This document shows, in pieces, positions 35,070-46,958 of a DNA stretch of 64,000 bases; the stretch's first letter is position 1; each line of letters begins with the position of its first letter. The translations under genes and the position numbers were made by a program. The DNA comes from Gordionus sp. m RMFG-2023 (taxonomy: Eukaryota > Nematomorpha > Gordioida > Chordodea > Parachordodidae): contig NC_088776.1 in NCBI RefSeq assembly GCF_954871325.1, forward strand, positions 18,476,052 through 18,540,051. The letters run 5' to 3'. The notes under the pieces are model-generated. The model worked only from the letters and a program-made list of their open reading frames with translations, had not been told where the DNA came from and did no database searches.

Positions 35070-37400
35070 ACCTATTACCCTATAATCATTTTTATTGGAC
35101 AAATTTTTTTTAAAAGAACACTATTGGCTAAATTTGATTGACGTTTTTTGAGGATTATTATTTGTTAATGTTTTGCCATGGCTCGTAGTTTACCGTATTG
35201 GTGAGGAAGATGGCTTAGCGATGGTGAAGAAGTTCTCTTTTCTTTGCTCAATGTGGTTTCGTTTTTGAAGATGATGTTGAAATTTCCTTGCTAGTAGTTT
35301 GCCATAAATAACCTGAAATAAAACGTGTAAATTGAAATTATAAAATAGAATTTACTGTTGTTGGTGAGGAAGATGGTTTAGCGATAGTGAAGTTCTCTTT
35401 TCTTAGCTCAATGTGGTTTCGTTTTTGAAGATGATGTTGTAATTTCCTTGCTTGGTTGTAGTAGGCCAAATTGAATTATAAAATCAATCATATTTTTAGT
35501 CATTCTACATTTAAAAAAATGAAAGGGATCATTAGGATTCTTTTCCTTATATAATGAAATAATATTTTCTTCATTTTTATGTTTAGATAAAGGAGTTAAT
35601 TAAGCTTTGTTTGGCAACTGTATAATTTAAAATGTATAGATAATTTAAACTGATTACTTCATCTGTATAAATTGACTCTAATTGGATAATAATATGATTA
35701 TCTTTACCCTTTAAAGACACTATTAAATATTATTTAAATTATAAACCTCTTTATTTGTTGATAAATTTCTAGATATTTCTTCTAGGTTATCAAAAATAAA
35801 ACTATTGGGTATATTTTCTATTTGCTATATTTTGAAGAGAAATTTAATTAACATTCTACAGACAAACTATTAAAACTTATAAATTTTAAAATATTACGTT
35901 TCATTCATATTTAAAAAAAAATTATAGTTAAAAATTATAAAACCTGGGCTTCATTATCTAACAATGATATAATTTCTGGATAGGGGGCATCTAAATGAGA
36001 TTGCTATTAATTATAAATATAGAAAATGATCTTGATTTATAAAAGAATCATATTTAAAAATTATAAAACCTGTGCTTCATCATCTAACAATGGTATAATT
36101 TCTGGATAGGGGGCATCTAAATGAGATTGCTATTAATTATAAATATAGAAAATGATCTTGATTTATTAAAATAATCATATTTAAAATATATATAACCTGG
36201 GCTTTATCATCTAACAATGGTATAATTTCTCGATAGGGGGCATCTAAATGGGATTGCTATTAATTATAAATATAGAAAATGATATTGATTTATTAAAATA
36301 ATCATATTTAAAATATATAACCTGGGCTTTATCATCTAACAATGGTATAATTTCTGGATAGGGGGCATCTAAATGAGATTGCTATAAATTATAAATATAG
36401 AAAATGATCTTGATTTATAAAAGAATCATATTTAAAAATTATAAAACCTGGGCTTCATCATCTAACAATGGTACAATTTCTGGATAGGGGGCATCTAAAT
36501 GAGATTGCTATTAATTATAAATATAGAAAATGATCTTGATTTATAAAAGAATCATATTTAAAAATTATAAAACCCGTGCTTCATCATCTAACAATGGTAT
36601 AATTTCTGGATAGGGGGCATCTAAATGAGATTGCTATTAATTATAAATATAGAAAATGATCTAGATTTATAAAAGAATCATATTTAAAAATTATAAAACC
36701 TGAGCTTCATCATCTAACAATGGTATAATTTATGGATAGGGGGCAATTAAATGAGATTGCTATTAATTATAAATATAGAAAATGATCTTGATTTATTAAT
36801 ATAATCATATTTAAAATATATATAACCTGGGCTTTATCATCTAACAATGGTATAATTTCTGGATAGGGGGCATCTAAATGAGATTGCTATAAATTATAAA
36901 TATAGAAAATGATCTTGATTTATAGAAGAATCATATTTAAAAATTATAAAACCTGGGCTTTATCATCTAACATTGGTATAATTTCTGGATAGGGGGCATC
37001 TAAATGAGATTGTTATTAATTATAAATATAGAAAATGATCTTGATTAATAAAAGAATCATATTTAAAAATTATAAAACCTGGGCTTCATCATCTAACAAT
37101 GGTATAATTTCTGGATAGGGGGCATCTAAATGAGATTGCTATTAATTATAAATATAGAAAATGATCTTGATTTACAAAAGAATCATATTTAAAAATTATA
37201 AAACCTGGGATGATTTATTTTGTAATGATATGGTAATAGAGTGATGTGGTATGGTTTTATGGAAATGATTTGTGAATGAATGATTTAGTTTTCACGTTGA
37301 TTACCATTGATCAAATTTGCTATAATCATTTTGATTGGAGAAATAATATTTAAAAGAAAACTATTGGCTAAATTTGATTGACATTTTTTGAGGATTATAT
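35070..37400. repeat. Composite repeat region bounded by ~80-bp direct repeats
   Basis: A block of about 80 bp (CTATAATCAT..TATTGGACAAATTT..ACTATTGGCTAAATTTGATT then GACGTTTTTTGAGGATTAT) stands at about 35085-35165 and again at 37310-37395 in the same orientation. Between them lie a twice-repeated 100-bp unit (35195-35300, 35355-35460; TGGTGAGGAAGATGG.. TTCTCTTTTCTT.. CTCAATGTGGTTTCGTTTTT) and a ten-copy 126-bp satellite. This could be an element with satellite inside or a locus expanded by repeated slippage. Confidence 0.6.
35905..37205. repeat. 126-bp tandem satellite, ten copies
   Basis: The landmark GATAGGGGGCA recurs at spacings of 125-127 bp ten times between about 35980 and 37116. A typical unit runs AACCTGGGCTTCATCATCTA, ACAATGGTATAATTTCTGGA, TAGGGGGCATCTAAATGAGA, TTGCTATTAATTATAAATAT, AGAAAATGATCTTGATTTAT, with an AAAAGAATCATATTTAAAAA linker. 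Copies differ by only a few bases, with two sub-types (GGGCTTTATCATC with ATATATAACC, GGGCTTCATCATC with ATTATAAAACC) in patches, a sign of local homogenisation. Confidence 0.9.
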
Positions 37401-38731
37401 ATATAGATATTCTATAACTGTCAGATATATCTATAAAGTGGCATTTTATTTAATATTTTGTAACCAATTCTATATAATAGAGGATTATCAACTATATGTC
37501 TACTTACTTTTTATTAAGAAATTTCTTATACTTGTTTGGACCTTGGAATATTTTTAGGAAGAGGCATTGTAATTAAATTTAAAAATAGATTAGTGATTTA
37601 GAACGGTAGGCTTTAGTGGGGCTACTGCCATGCTCACACAATATTATTTTGGTTATAATCTAAATCGGGCCGTTTACTCAAATCAGACTTTTTAATAACA
37701 CTATAGAAAGGTATAAGAATAAAATAATATATTATTTAGATCATAAAGAAATAGTAGTACAACTAAAGGAGTATAAAAATATTGTTGAGATTAAATGAAA
37801 ATGAGTATGTATTTATCCAATGTCATAAGTACATTATCTGTGTTTGTTAATGATGTGGTTGTATATATATATTTGGACATGTTATGGGTAAGAGGTCATT
37901 TAAAACAGTTAAGGTAAAGATCAGCATTAGAAGTTGACAGGGCTTACCACTAAGTGGTGAGGGAGGGTATAAATCTTAAATTCATCTTTAATTATTGAAC
38001 ATCGAAAACTTCGTAAATTTATTAAGACTAGTTTCTAAAAATTGATAATTACTATACTTTAATAATTTGCAAATTTATCAAATATTAATTATTAATTTAT
38101 GCCAAAAAATTTTGTTATAAATTATTAAATTTATATAATCGTGTAGCGTTGTGCATTTGGACAATAGCTCATCGTGTTGAGAAATATAGCATGCTTAGGT
38201 TGCATTTAATATTTTTTAGGCTCTTTTATAAATTTTAGAAAAATAATAAAATTATGAAACATGTCCGAAATCTTCTTTAAAATAATAAAGAAAAAAAACA
38301 AAAAAATACATAATCAAAAAACATATAATCAAAAAACACATAACCAAAAATCCGAAAAAAAGAAGTAGAAAACCAAAAAGAACAAAATACGAAAAATAAC
38401 ATCATTACATACTAGTCTTTTCATAAAAATTACCTAAATAAATAAATTTTGAATAAATTTTTACTCATATTTATTATCTATTATTTTTTTAAAAAAGAAA
38501 ATTTTTGTATATGACAAAAATAGAACACTATTTTATTTTTACATTAAAAATAGCTTATGTTATTTTTTTCTTCAAAATTTATTTATTTATATTTTTTATT
38601 TTTTTAAAGTTTTCTCATCGTGATTTAGTGAATATGGTTTAGAAGAATTAAAACAAAGAATTATTGAGGTAAATTATTATTAAAATTGCATTTTAATTTT
38701 GTTTTTAATATAAATTACTAGTATGTTTTAG
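37401..38731. other. AT-rich spacer with the right end of a subfamily-B MITE
   Basis: About 37585-37704 matches the 3' half of subfamily-B MITEs (TTTTGGTTATAATCTAAATC, GGGCCGTTTACTC, TTTTTAATAACACTA); its left half is missing. Around 38280-38380 the sequence is an A-rich simple repeat (ACATAATCAAAAAACA-like). Nothing else recognised. Confidence 0.45.
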
Positions 38732-38929
38732 TAGTGCTGCAAAAGTTTCTAAAAAAATCTAGCGCGTTCACGTTCAAGTTCATTTTCAAAACGCGTTCAC
38801 TTTCGTTTAAATTTTATGATAAATTTTTTAAAATGTATTTAATATAAATAAATGTCTTATATTTTTTAACACAATATATTAGCCATGTTAAAAATTTTTC
38901 TAAATAAATTTTAATAACAACTGTTTTTT

Positions 38930-39330
38930 CAAAATTTTCATCTGATAGATAGGAACACTTGGCAGTTAATATGGCATTAGTTATACTAAAAACTCGCTCA
39001 ACAGGGGCAGATAAGGGAATGCTGTATTATACTTAATAAACAACTCTTTTAACGTGGGGAATTTATTAAAAACATTTATTGTTTTGTCCTTTGCTTCAAA
39101 AAAACCGGGATAAGTTATCCTCCTCCAATCCATCCTTTACTTACTAGTCAAAAAATGGATATCTCGAAATTAACAGTTCTTGCATTATCATTTCCATAGT
39201 TTTCAATGCATTTTTTCAATAACGATATAAATTTATTTTTTATAGGTTCGTTCTGTGGAAGCGAAGTTTTATCCACCATTGGAGCTTGAATATGGGATGT
39301 ATAATGTAGAAAGAACATATTGATCTTCAT
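38930..39330 (-). pseudogene. hAT transposase relic (C-terminal part)
   Basis: On the minus strand an open piece at 39330-39148 (PLNEPIKNKF-like, FISLLKKCIENYGNDNA) is followed by SIPLSAPVERVFSITNAILT and AKCSYLSDENFEK at about 39020-38935. SAPVERVFS..A.IL..K...LSDENFEK is the hATC dimerisation motif. The transposase reads toward the element's left end. Upstream catalytic regions are not recognisable, so it is a decayed relic. Confidence 0.7.
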
Positions 39331-39805
39331 ATAAAAAAATCTTCATATAATAAAATCTTCAAAAAATTAAAATATATGCAATTAATTTGATAGTGATAGG
39401 TTTAATACCTTTTATTAATCCATTTAATACTAAGTCTATCAATGGTTGACCATTTATGCCACTAATTTTTTTAATTTTAAATAACTATCGTTATTGTTGG
39501 GACAAATAGCCCAAATGCATTTTTTCTTCAAATTTAATTATTTTACTTAGTTATATTATATTATATAAAATAAAATAATTAATATTACAATCAAATTTTG
39601 TTTTAAATTGGAACTTGAAGATTTAGAAACTGATACAATACTTTTTGGGCACATTATTCATATGGTAAGTATTGAATTACTTCCTTCATAGGATGTTACT
39701 CTAAAATAATCATATTTGGGCCATGGTAATGTTAATTCATCTGATTTTGAATTTTCAGAATCAGATGATGAGGATGAAATAATAATATCCATATTTATGC
39801 TGATC

Positions 39806-40614
39806 CAGGGTTGTGCATTTGACCGGTCAAATACGTTTCGGTCAATTGACCGATATTTGACCGGCCAAATATGGTCAAATACGGTCAAATGTGGTCAAAT
39901 TCAAATATATTTTTTTAAAGTTAATATTAACTTTATTTTGAATATAATAGTAAAATGAATCTATAATATTAATTTTTTAAATTCATTCAATAACTAACGT
40001 GTAGCTATCTGTATCAGAGTCTTGTTCTGATTCATATTCAATATTATCATTTTCTTTAATATTTTTTAAACAATTTTCCTGATATCTTAGATCTTAAATC
40101 GATTTCTATTTTCATAAGAATATTAACCCAAATCGACCTATTTCTTTCTAAAGAAGAAGTAGAACTAGGAATTGTTAGTCTCTTAATGGGCAGGGTAGAC
40201 AAAGTTTAATCTATTAACTTGAGGTCGGAATTGATTGTTTCTGGAAATTACTACTTTACACATATTTTGCTATATTAAACATGCTGTTTTTGCTTCTGAA
40301 ATTAATTATATCACTTAAAATATTTTGGTCATCACTACCTTGTAAAATAGCTAATTCTTGAATTATATCACATACTTCATTAATTACACTACTAGTGAGT
40401 TCTCCTCTTGATATTGTGGACCCGAAAAATAAGCAAACATTGTGATCACATGTATTTACATCTTTTTTCCCTTTTTTAAACATATTTTTAATTTATTTTT
40501 CCTTTAAATTTTTTAGAGTATTTGACCGTATTTGACAGGTCAAATACTCCTCCGGTCAATTGACCGGTCAATTGACTGAATTTGACTGGTCAATTGACCG
40601 ACTTGCCAACCCTG
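39806..40614 (-). mobile_element. Nested hAT element with CAGGGTTG ends and 8-bp TSD
   Basis: Exact 8-bp TSD TGCTGATC (39798-39805 and 40615-40622). Perfect inverted ends CAGGGTTG / CAACCCTG. Clusters of TTTGACCGGTCAAAT and GGTCAATTGACC palindromic words fill both subterminal regions, likely transposase-binding repeats. On the minus strand, 40200-40090 reads LPIKRLTIPSSTSSLERNRS followed by IWVN, resembling the hATC pattern, and 40483-40256 is an open frame of 75 codons without a recognised domain. Internally deleted (809 bp). Confidence 0.88.
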
Positions 40615-40886
40615 TGCTGATCTATTAAATTTAAACATAAACAATAATAGTATCAAATTAAAAAACTATAATAATGGTGTGTTAAAAAAAATTGAAATGT
40701 GAAAAGAAAAAACAGTTGATTATAAAATATAAGACTTTTTTCTAAGAAATTCGGATTAATATTAAATATTTCAAATAATTAAAAATAAAATGTTTTTTTT
40801 TTAAATTGAGGGAACGTTAAATTCGAACGCTTCGTCATAAAATGGAATTCATTATAAACGCGTTCGTTTACAACACTATGTTTTAG

Positions 40887-41633
40887 CATTAATTTAAGGA
40901 ACAAGAAGGGTAAAATTTTCCATTCCTCATAATTTAGGCTTACATTGATACAAGATCTTCCAAATTATTTTGGCTTAAATTGTATTAAAAATATTAGATA
41001 GGCAAAATTGCTTTAGTTACTTATTCCTCTCTTAATATTCTAACTGTTTATGATTGAAATAATTTTGCCAGATATCTGTTTTACACCTATGTACAATTAA
41101 AGGCAATATAAATTAATGCTATAAATCAAGAAAATTGACATTAAATATTAAACTAACACACTTATACTAAACTATACATGCACAGGTTTATTCAATCTTT
41201 AATATATAGATTCACAAGGTTGTTAATCATTTGGAATCGATTACGGAAATTGTAAATATAATTGACTAAGAATTTTAGATAGTTAAGCCCACTCAATATT
41301 TTATTGATCATAAATTATAAGTAATCATTATAGCCGTATATAATTGACTAATTCATAATGTTTAAATATTATATTACAATATATTCCTACATTACTACAA
41401 ACATAAGCAAGCATCTTAAAATAATTTGATGTAATCAGTAAAATATTTTCACTGCATTTTCATTCTTCATAATTTTAATTTAGGATTACATTTATAAAAA
41501 TCTTGCAAATTATTTGAGAGCATATTGTTCCTATGCTAAAATAATTTTATAAATATTAGATGGATCCTTAGAATATCTCTATTAAAAACCTAAAGTTAAT
41601 ATTTAGAAATGATTAACAAAATGAACTAGCAAC
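40887..41633. other. AT-rich spacer
   Basis: Between the nested hAT pair and the next MITE. No structure or coding signal recognised. Confidence 0.5.
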
Positions 41634-41857
41634 TAGTGTTGTTGAAAAGCCCAATTTGTCTATTTTTCAAAAGGCCCGATTAAGATTTTAGCTAAAATAC
41701 TATTATGTTAGTATCGAGATTTGGCATATAGATGTCCAGGCATTTCTGCCAGCTAGCTATTAGCAAAATCTTTAGGCTTACATATTGTAATTTTGGTTTT
41801 AATCTTAATCTAGACGTTTTTTAAAATCCACCTGAATCAGGCTTTTTAACAACATTA
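41634..41857. mobile_element. hAT MITE, subfamily B, with 8-bp TSD
   Basis: Exact 8-bp TSD CTAGCAAC (41626-41633 and 41858-41865). Ends TAGTGTTGTTGAAAAGCCCA and GGCTTTTTAACAACATTA. At 224 bp, with both ends and a clean TSD, it is the best reference copy of subfamily B in the window: GGCCCGATTAAGATTTTAGC on the left arm pairs with TTTTAATCTTAATCTAGACG on the right. Confidence 0.9.
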
Positions 41858-42399
41858 CTAGCAACAAACATGTATCCTTAAACTTTCAATTGATTCACCA
41901 AAAAATTTCTACACTAACCTCAATATAATATAGTATTTAATTTAAATGAAAATAATTGTGTGCACAAACTAATTTGAAATAAATTTATTCTGTTAAAAAT
42001 ATATACATATATAATATAATTAATTTGTGATAAATGCAGCAATATTATTTATAAAATAAATTTATTTCACTATATAAGATGCATAAGAAAATATAATGTT
42101 TATACAAATAAAGATAAAAATCTATAAAAAAAGGAGTTTCAAAAATATTATAAAAAAAATAGTTGTAAATAATATAATATGTATATAATAGATTAACTAA
42201 TATCATATTTGTGTTTTATTAATTTTTTATTCTTTCTCTTCTAGCCAAAGCTGTAGGTTGGACATAGATGAATTTTTACTTTTCAATAACTCTCGATCCC
42301 TTTCGATAATAAGTTTTTTTATTATAAAAATAAAGCTGAAATTAGTTTGAATTTTAAAATTTTTCGAATAATTTTTAATTAAAATAATTTTGTTTCTTT

Positions 42400-43990
42400 A
42401 TATATATCCTTGGATAAATCTTGTGCATCCTCTGATATCATTAATTTTAGTTCTCTAAATTATTATTGGAAAATGTTTCAATTTCATGGAAGCTATTTGA
42501 ATTTTTATTTTTATTGTTATTATTATTTTTTTTATTTCACGATGAAAAAAATTATATTTTTTTTAAAATTTGTTTTAAGCCTAATTAAAAATTTATGATA
42601 CTTGAAAGATGTCTTAAAACTTTTAGGTCTAGTAATAAATTGGCTCTGCCATCACAAAGAAAAATAAATGTGAAAATTTAAAAAAAATTATTTTAAACCT
42701 AGTTAAAAGTTTTTGATACTAAAAAGATGTTCAAACTTTTGGGACTAGTAATAAATTGGCACTATCATTATATTTTACTTCATGAGGATTTAAGCTTAGT
42801 TAAAAGTTTTTGATACTAAAAAAAATGATCTAAAACCTCTGGGTCTAGAATAAATTGGCACTGCCATTATTTTTTATTTCACGAATTTTTTTATATTTGT
42901 TTTAAGCCTAATTAAAAATTTTTGATAATAAAACGATGTTCTAAAACCTCTGGGTCTAGTAATAATTAGACATTTCTATTATATTTTATTCCACGAGGGA
43001 AAAAATAAATTTTTTTAATACGTTGTAAACCTAGTTAATTGTTTATGATACTAGAAAGATGATCTAAAACCTACAGGTCTAGTAATATATTGAGACTGCC
43101 ATTATATTTTACCTATGAAGGAAAAATAAATTAAAAAATTTATTTTAAATTTATTTTAAGCCTAGTTAAGAGTTTTTAATACTAGATATTCTAAAACTTT
43201 TTGGACTAGTAATAAATTGGTGTTGCCCATATACCCCACGAGGAAAAAATTTGAAAATTTTATAAAATTTTGTATTAAGCTTAATTAAAAGCTTTTGATA
43301 CTAAAAAGATGCTCTAAAGCCTCTGGGTCTAGTAATAATTTGGCACGGAAAAAATAAAATTATTTAGAACGTTGTTTTAAACCTAGTTATAAGTTTATAC
43401 TAGAAAGATGTTCTAAACCTTTGGGTCTAGTAATAAATTGGCCCTGCCATTATATTTGACTCTTAGGAAGTAAAAATAAATGTAAAAATTTTTAAAGATT
43501 TATTTTAAGTCTAGTTAAAAGATTTTGATACTAGAAAGATGTTCTAAAACTTTTGGGACTAGTAATAAATTTGTGCTATCCATTTAACCCGCGAGGAATT
43601 ATGAATATTTTTTAAAATTTTGTCTTAAACCTAGTTAAAAGTTTTTGATACTAAAAAGATGTTATAAAACCTCTGGGTCTAGTAATAAATTAGCAATGCC
43701 ATTACATTTTATTCCACGAGAAAATTTTTTATTTTAGATCTTTGCTTTAAGCCCATTTAAAAATTTTTGATATTGGAAAGATGTTATAAAACCTTTAGAT
43801 TTAGTAAAAAATTTCTAATTTCATTACTTATTAACTCCACGCGTAAAAATCTAGAAATATATAAATAATTATATATTTGTTTTGGGCCCAGTAAAAAGTT
43901 TTTGATATTAGAAAAATATTCTAAACCTTAGGGTCTAATATTGATACTGCTATTATATTTTATTCTTTCTTTTTTATAACTTGAGCTGAG
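42400..43990. repeat. Diverged tandem array, ~115-bp unit, about 12-13 copies
   Basis: The words TCTAGTAATAAATTGGCACT, GATACTAAAAAGATGTTCTA, AAACCTCTGGG, TTTTAAGCCTAGTTAAAAGT and TTATATTTTATTCCACGAGG recur in the same order every 97-130 bp. Copies vary much more than in the 126-bp satellite, so the array is older or less homogenised. No ORF. Confidence 0.85.
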
Positions 43991-44375
43991 TTTTAAATTT
44001 ATATATTAGAAATGAGCGGTATACAATTTGAAACTCTTTAGGGGATTGGTAGTTGATAAAAAAAGACCGGGCAAGTTGAGAAAGAATTGCAATTTTAAAT
44101 AAGAAGTTCGGATAAATGATGAATTTATCCTAATCTCAAAATGTTCTTCTATATATGCTAAAAATATTTAACTACTATAAATTTTTAATATCAAATTTGA
44201 AACACAAGAATATAATTATTAATTGATTTAATATCATGAATATAATATTTAGCAAATTTCGAACTATTTTTTATAATTTGTGAGTTTTACAAACATTTAT
44301 TATCTTTATATTTAAATCACGATTATTAAAGCGAGTGTTAGTTTGCTAGACCCCTAAATACTTTCTACTACTAAT

Positions 44376-45299
44376 TGTCGAGTCGACTTAGCCTAAAATC
44401 TAGTCAAGTTTTGAATCGCAAAACTCATTTCAGTCGGCTCCGGCTTCAGAGTCGTCTAAGGTTTATTTTGAATCGGCCTGCTATTATATTTACTCCACGA
44501 TAAATATATTAAAAAATTTAACCCCTATGGTTCGAAAATTTAAATATCGAAATGTATTATTTTAAGAATATGACCATGTTATTATTAATATAATCTAAAC
44601 CCGACATTTCGCTGATAGATGTCTAATCTTTTGTGTTATCTATGACCACAATCTTATAGCTTACATAATAGCTTTCTGGATAAAATGTTGAGTTAGCCAT
44701 TTTTAAATTGGCTCAAATCGAGCCGTTTAACAAGACTACCTATACAATTATTTATTCAGACCTGGGTAAGATTTTTTTAAAATATATTATAGGGCAGAAA
44801 CTGACTTAAAAAATTTATTGAGCTGATATCGCATCTATATACAAATATATATAATTAAGATAAATGATTGTTAGATTTTAATGCTCTGAGCCCATAATTT
44901 GGTTGTAAATTTTACGACTAAGCAAATTAACACTATACATAAGTCATTTTGAATTTTAAAATATTTAAATTCTCAAACCATAGTGGTTAAATTTTTTAAA
45001 TATTTTATCGTGGAGTAAATAATAATAGCAGGCGGATTCAAAATAAATTTTTTCCGACTCTGAAGCCGACTCTAAAGCCGACTCATGCGGCTCATTGAGC
45101 CGCTTAATTTGAAATGAGTTTTGCGACTCCAACTTGAGTTCAAAGTCGTAAAAACTCGACTATTTAACAACACTAGCCGACTCTGAAGCCGACTCATCGA
45201 GTCGACTCATGCGGCTCATTGAGCCGCTCAATTTGAAATGAGTTTTGCGACTACGACTTGACTTCAGAGTGGTAAAAACTCGACTATTTAACAACACTA
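44376..45299. mobile_element. hAT element, third foldback family, with TSD and duplicated right end
   Basis: Exact 8-bp TSD CTACTAAT (44368-44375 and 45300-45307). The left arm (44376-44580) and right arm (44945-45175) are inverted copies: CGCAAAACTCATTTC.. GGCTTCAGAGTCG.. TTATTTTGAATCGGCCTGCT, TACTCCACGATAAA, AACCCCTATGGTT. The right terminus, ending GACTATTTAACAACACTA, is present twice in tandem (ends at 45175 and 45299). The extreme left terminus (TAGTGTTGTTAAATAG) is lost. A subfamily-A MITE lies in the loop. Confidence 0.8.
44560..44739. mobile_element. hAT MITE, subfamily A, right half, nested
   Basis: Ends GAGTTAGCCATTTTTAAATTGG, with CTCAAATCGAGCCGTTTAAC and AAGACTA as terminus, the right arm of subfamily A. 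The left end is not clearly delimited. It lies between the arms of the element at 44376-45299. Confidence 0.6.
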
Positions 45300-45307
45300 C
45301 TACTAAT

Positions 45308-45779
45308 GCATCATAAATAAATTATAATTTAAATTATTTTTTTTGTAATTGTGTAGATGACTTATCCAAAAGCATAATATTCGTCGAGTAAGAATATTAT
45401 CATAGACAAAATTTTGAAAACATTTAGATTTTAAGAGATGCTACTAATTAGGAATTAATTATTTTTTATTTATTAGCCCACCTCCTCCCTTTAGTTTTGA
45501 AAATAATAATAACTATTTTTGATTTATAAAAGATATCCTTGAAATTATTTATTTATCGTAAGTAGGCTCTTTTATATTTTATAAGTAAAAGTTTGCAAAT
45601 GCGAAATATATAAACCACATTATCAATATATTTATTATTTTCATGTATAAAAAATAAAAATTTATATGCATAAATAGAGTAACGGTTTTACAGCTGTATG
45701 AATTGAGAATACAATAGAACAACTAGTTTAACTATGCAAACCTGAAGATGAGATGCATTAAAAATGTAATTATTATATA
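45308..45779. other. AT-rich spacer
   Basis: Nothing recognised. Confidence 0.5.
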
Positions 45780-46601
45780 TTTAAGTATACACAATCTAGT
45801 TCCACTCACCATCAGCATTTCTCCTTCTTCATCACAATTCCCACAATGCAATAATGCTTTTACTAATGATATAAATCAATTATCCCTTTATGAAACCATT
45901 TTTTACAATCAAAGCTTTAATATCATGATCACATATAATAAACTGATTTAAATCAAAGCTTTTATATCATGATCACATATAATAAACTGATTTGAAGATG
46001 GAAAATGAAAATTATAGAAATATTCCAGATAGAAAAAATTAAATTTATCAGTAAATGGATTATATAATTTATGGCAATTGTCAGCAAAAATTTTATCACA
46101 TTCTACTTATATGAATTTTGACTTACAGAACAATACATAGATTTAGCCATAAACATATCTGTGAATTTTAACCTTAAAGGTTTTCCCTCCTTGAGGCATA
46201 TTATACCACTATTGCATCTTGGTGTTCAAGTATACACACTCTGGTTCCACTCACCATTAGTATTTCTCCCTCTTCATCTCAATTCCCACAGCACAATAAA
46301 GATATTATTAATGATATAGATCAATTACCCCATTGCAAAAACATCTTTGCAATCAAAGCTTATATATCATGATCACATATAATAAACTGATTTGAAGATG
46401 GACAATGAAAATTATAAAATCATTCCAGATAGAAAATTTTTAAATTATTAGTAAATGGATTGTATAATTTATGACAACTGTCAACAAAAATCTCTTCATA
46501 TTCTACTTATATGAATTTTAATTTACAGAACAATACATAGATTTATCCATATACACATCTGTATTCACCTTTACCTTAAATATGATAAAAATTCCTAATC
46601 C
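45780..46601. repeat. Two diverged tandem copies of a ~445-bp unit, possible LINE 5' region
   Basis: AGTATACACAATCTAGTTCC, ACTCACCATCAGCATTTCTC at 45784 is matched by AGTATACACACTCTGGTTCC, ACTCACCATTAGTATTTCTC at 46229, and the match continues through ATCATGATCACATATAATAA, ACTGATTTGAAGATGG and GAACAATACATAGATTTA. In the first copy a 45-bp sub-unit (AATCAAAGCTTT..ACTGATTT) is itself doubled. The second copy ends just before the ATG of the LINE frame at 46602. Tandem monomers before the ORF are known as promoter arrays in some LINEs; that role here is inference. Confidence 0.65.
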
Positions 46602-46650
46602 ATGAGCCTACCAGACCTCAGCACAGCATCTACCAAATGTAACTGCCCAT

Positions 46651-46790
46651 CAGGCTTGTTAACGGATCTTTTTAAAACGATCGAATCCAGATCACGATCT
46701 TTTCAAAAATGAGGATCGAAATCCAGGATCGACTTTTTTTTAAAAAAAAGATCGCGATCGCGTTCACGATCTTTTTTTCTATTTAAATTC
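46651..46790. repeat. Left subterminal GATCG-motif cluster of the 4-kb hAT
   Basis: Within about 120 bp, GATC-centred words (ACGATCG, CAGATCACGATC, GGATCGA, GATCGCGATCGCG, CACGATC) occur about ten times in both orientations. Such clusters are typical transposase-binding arrays of hAT elements. Confidence 0.65.
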
Positions 46791-46958
46791 CTGAAGGAAA
46801 TTTCTGACCGATGCAAAATTAACTAATATATGTTATAAATTTATTGTAATTGAATAATAATATAATAAAACCGATGCAAAATTAACTAATATAAAAATAA
46901 ATTAAATATGGTAGAAATTTATTGCAACTGAATAATAAATATAACAATTATAATATAT

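Larger units (their letters stand above)
38732..40878 (-). mobile_element. hAT transposon with 8-bp TSD, host of a nested hAT
   Basis: Exact 8-bp TSD TGTTTTAG (38724-38731 and 40879-40886). Ends TAGTGCTGCAAAAG and CGTTTACAACACTA. Subterminal GCGTTCACGTTC / AACGCGTTCG words occur at both ends. A minus-strand relic of transposase runs through the left half. The nested element at 39806-40614 splits it, so this copy is the older of the pair. Confidence 0.9.

Noticed and set aside
35905-37205. Regular repeats reminiscent of a CRISPR array
   Set aside because: The whole 126-bp unit is conserved, with no constant repeat plus variable spacer pattern, and the DNA is from an animal genome.
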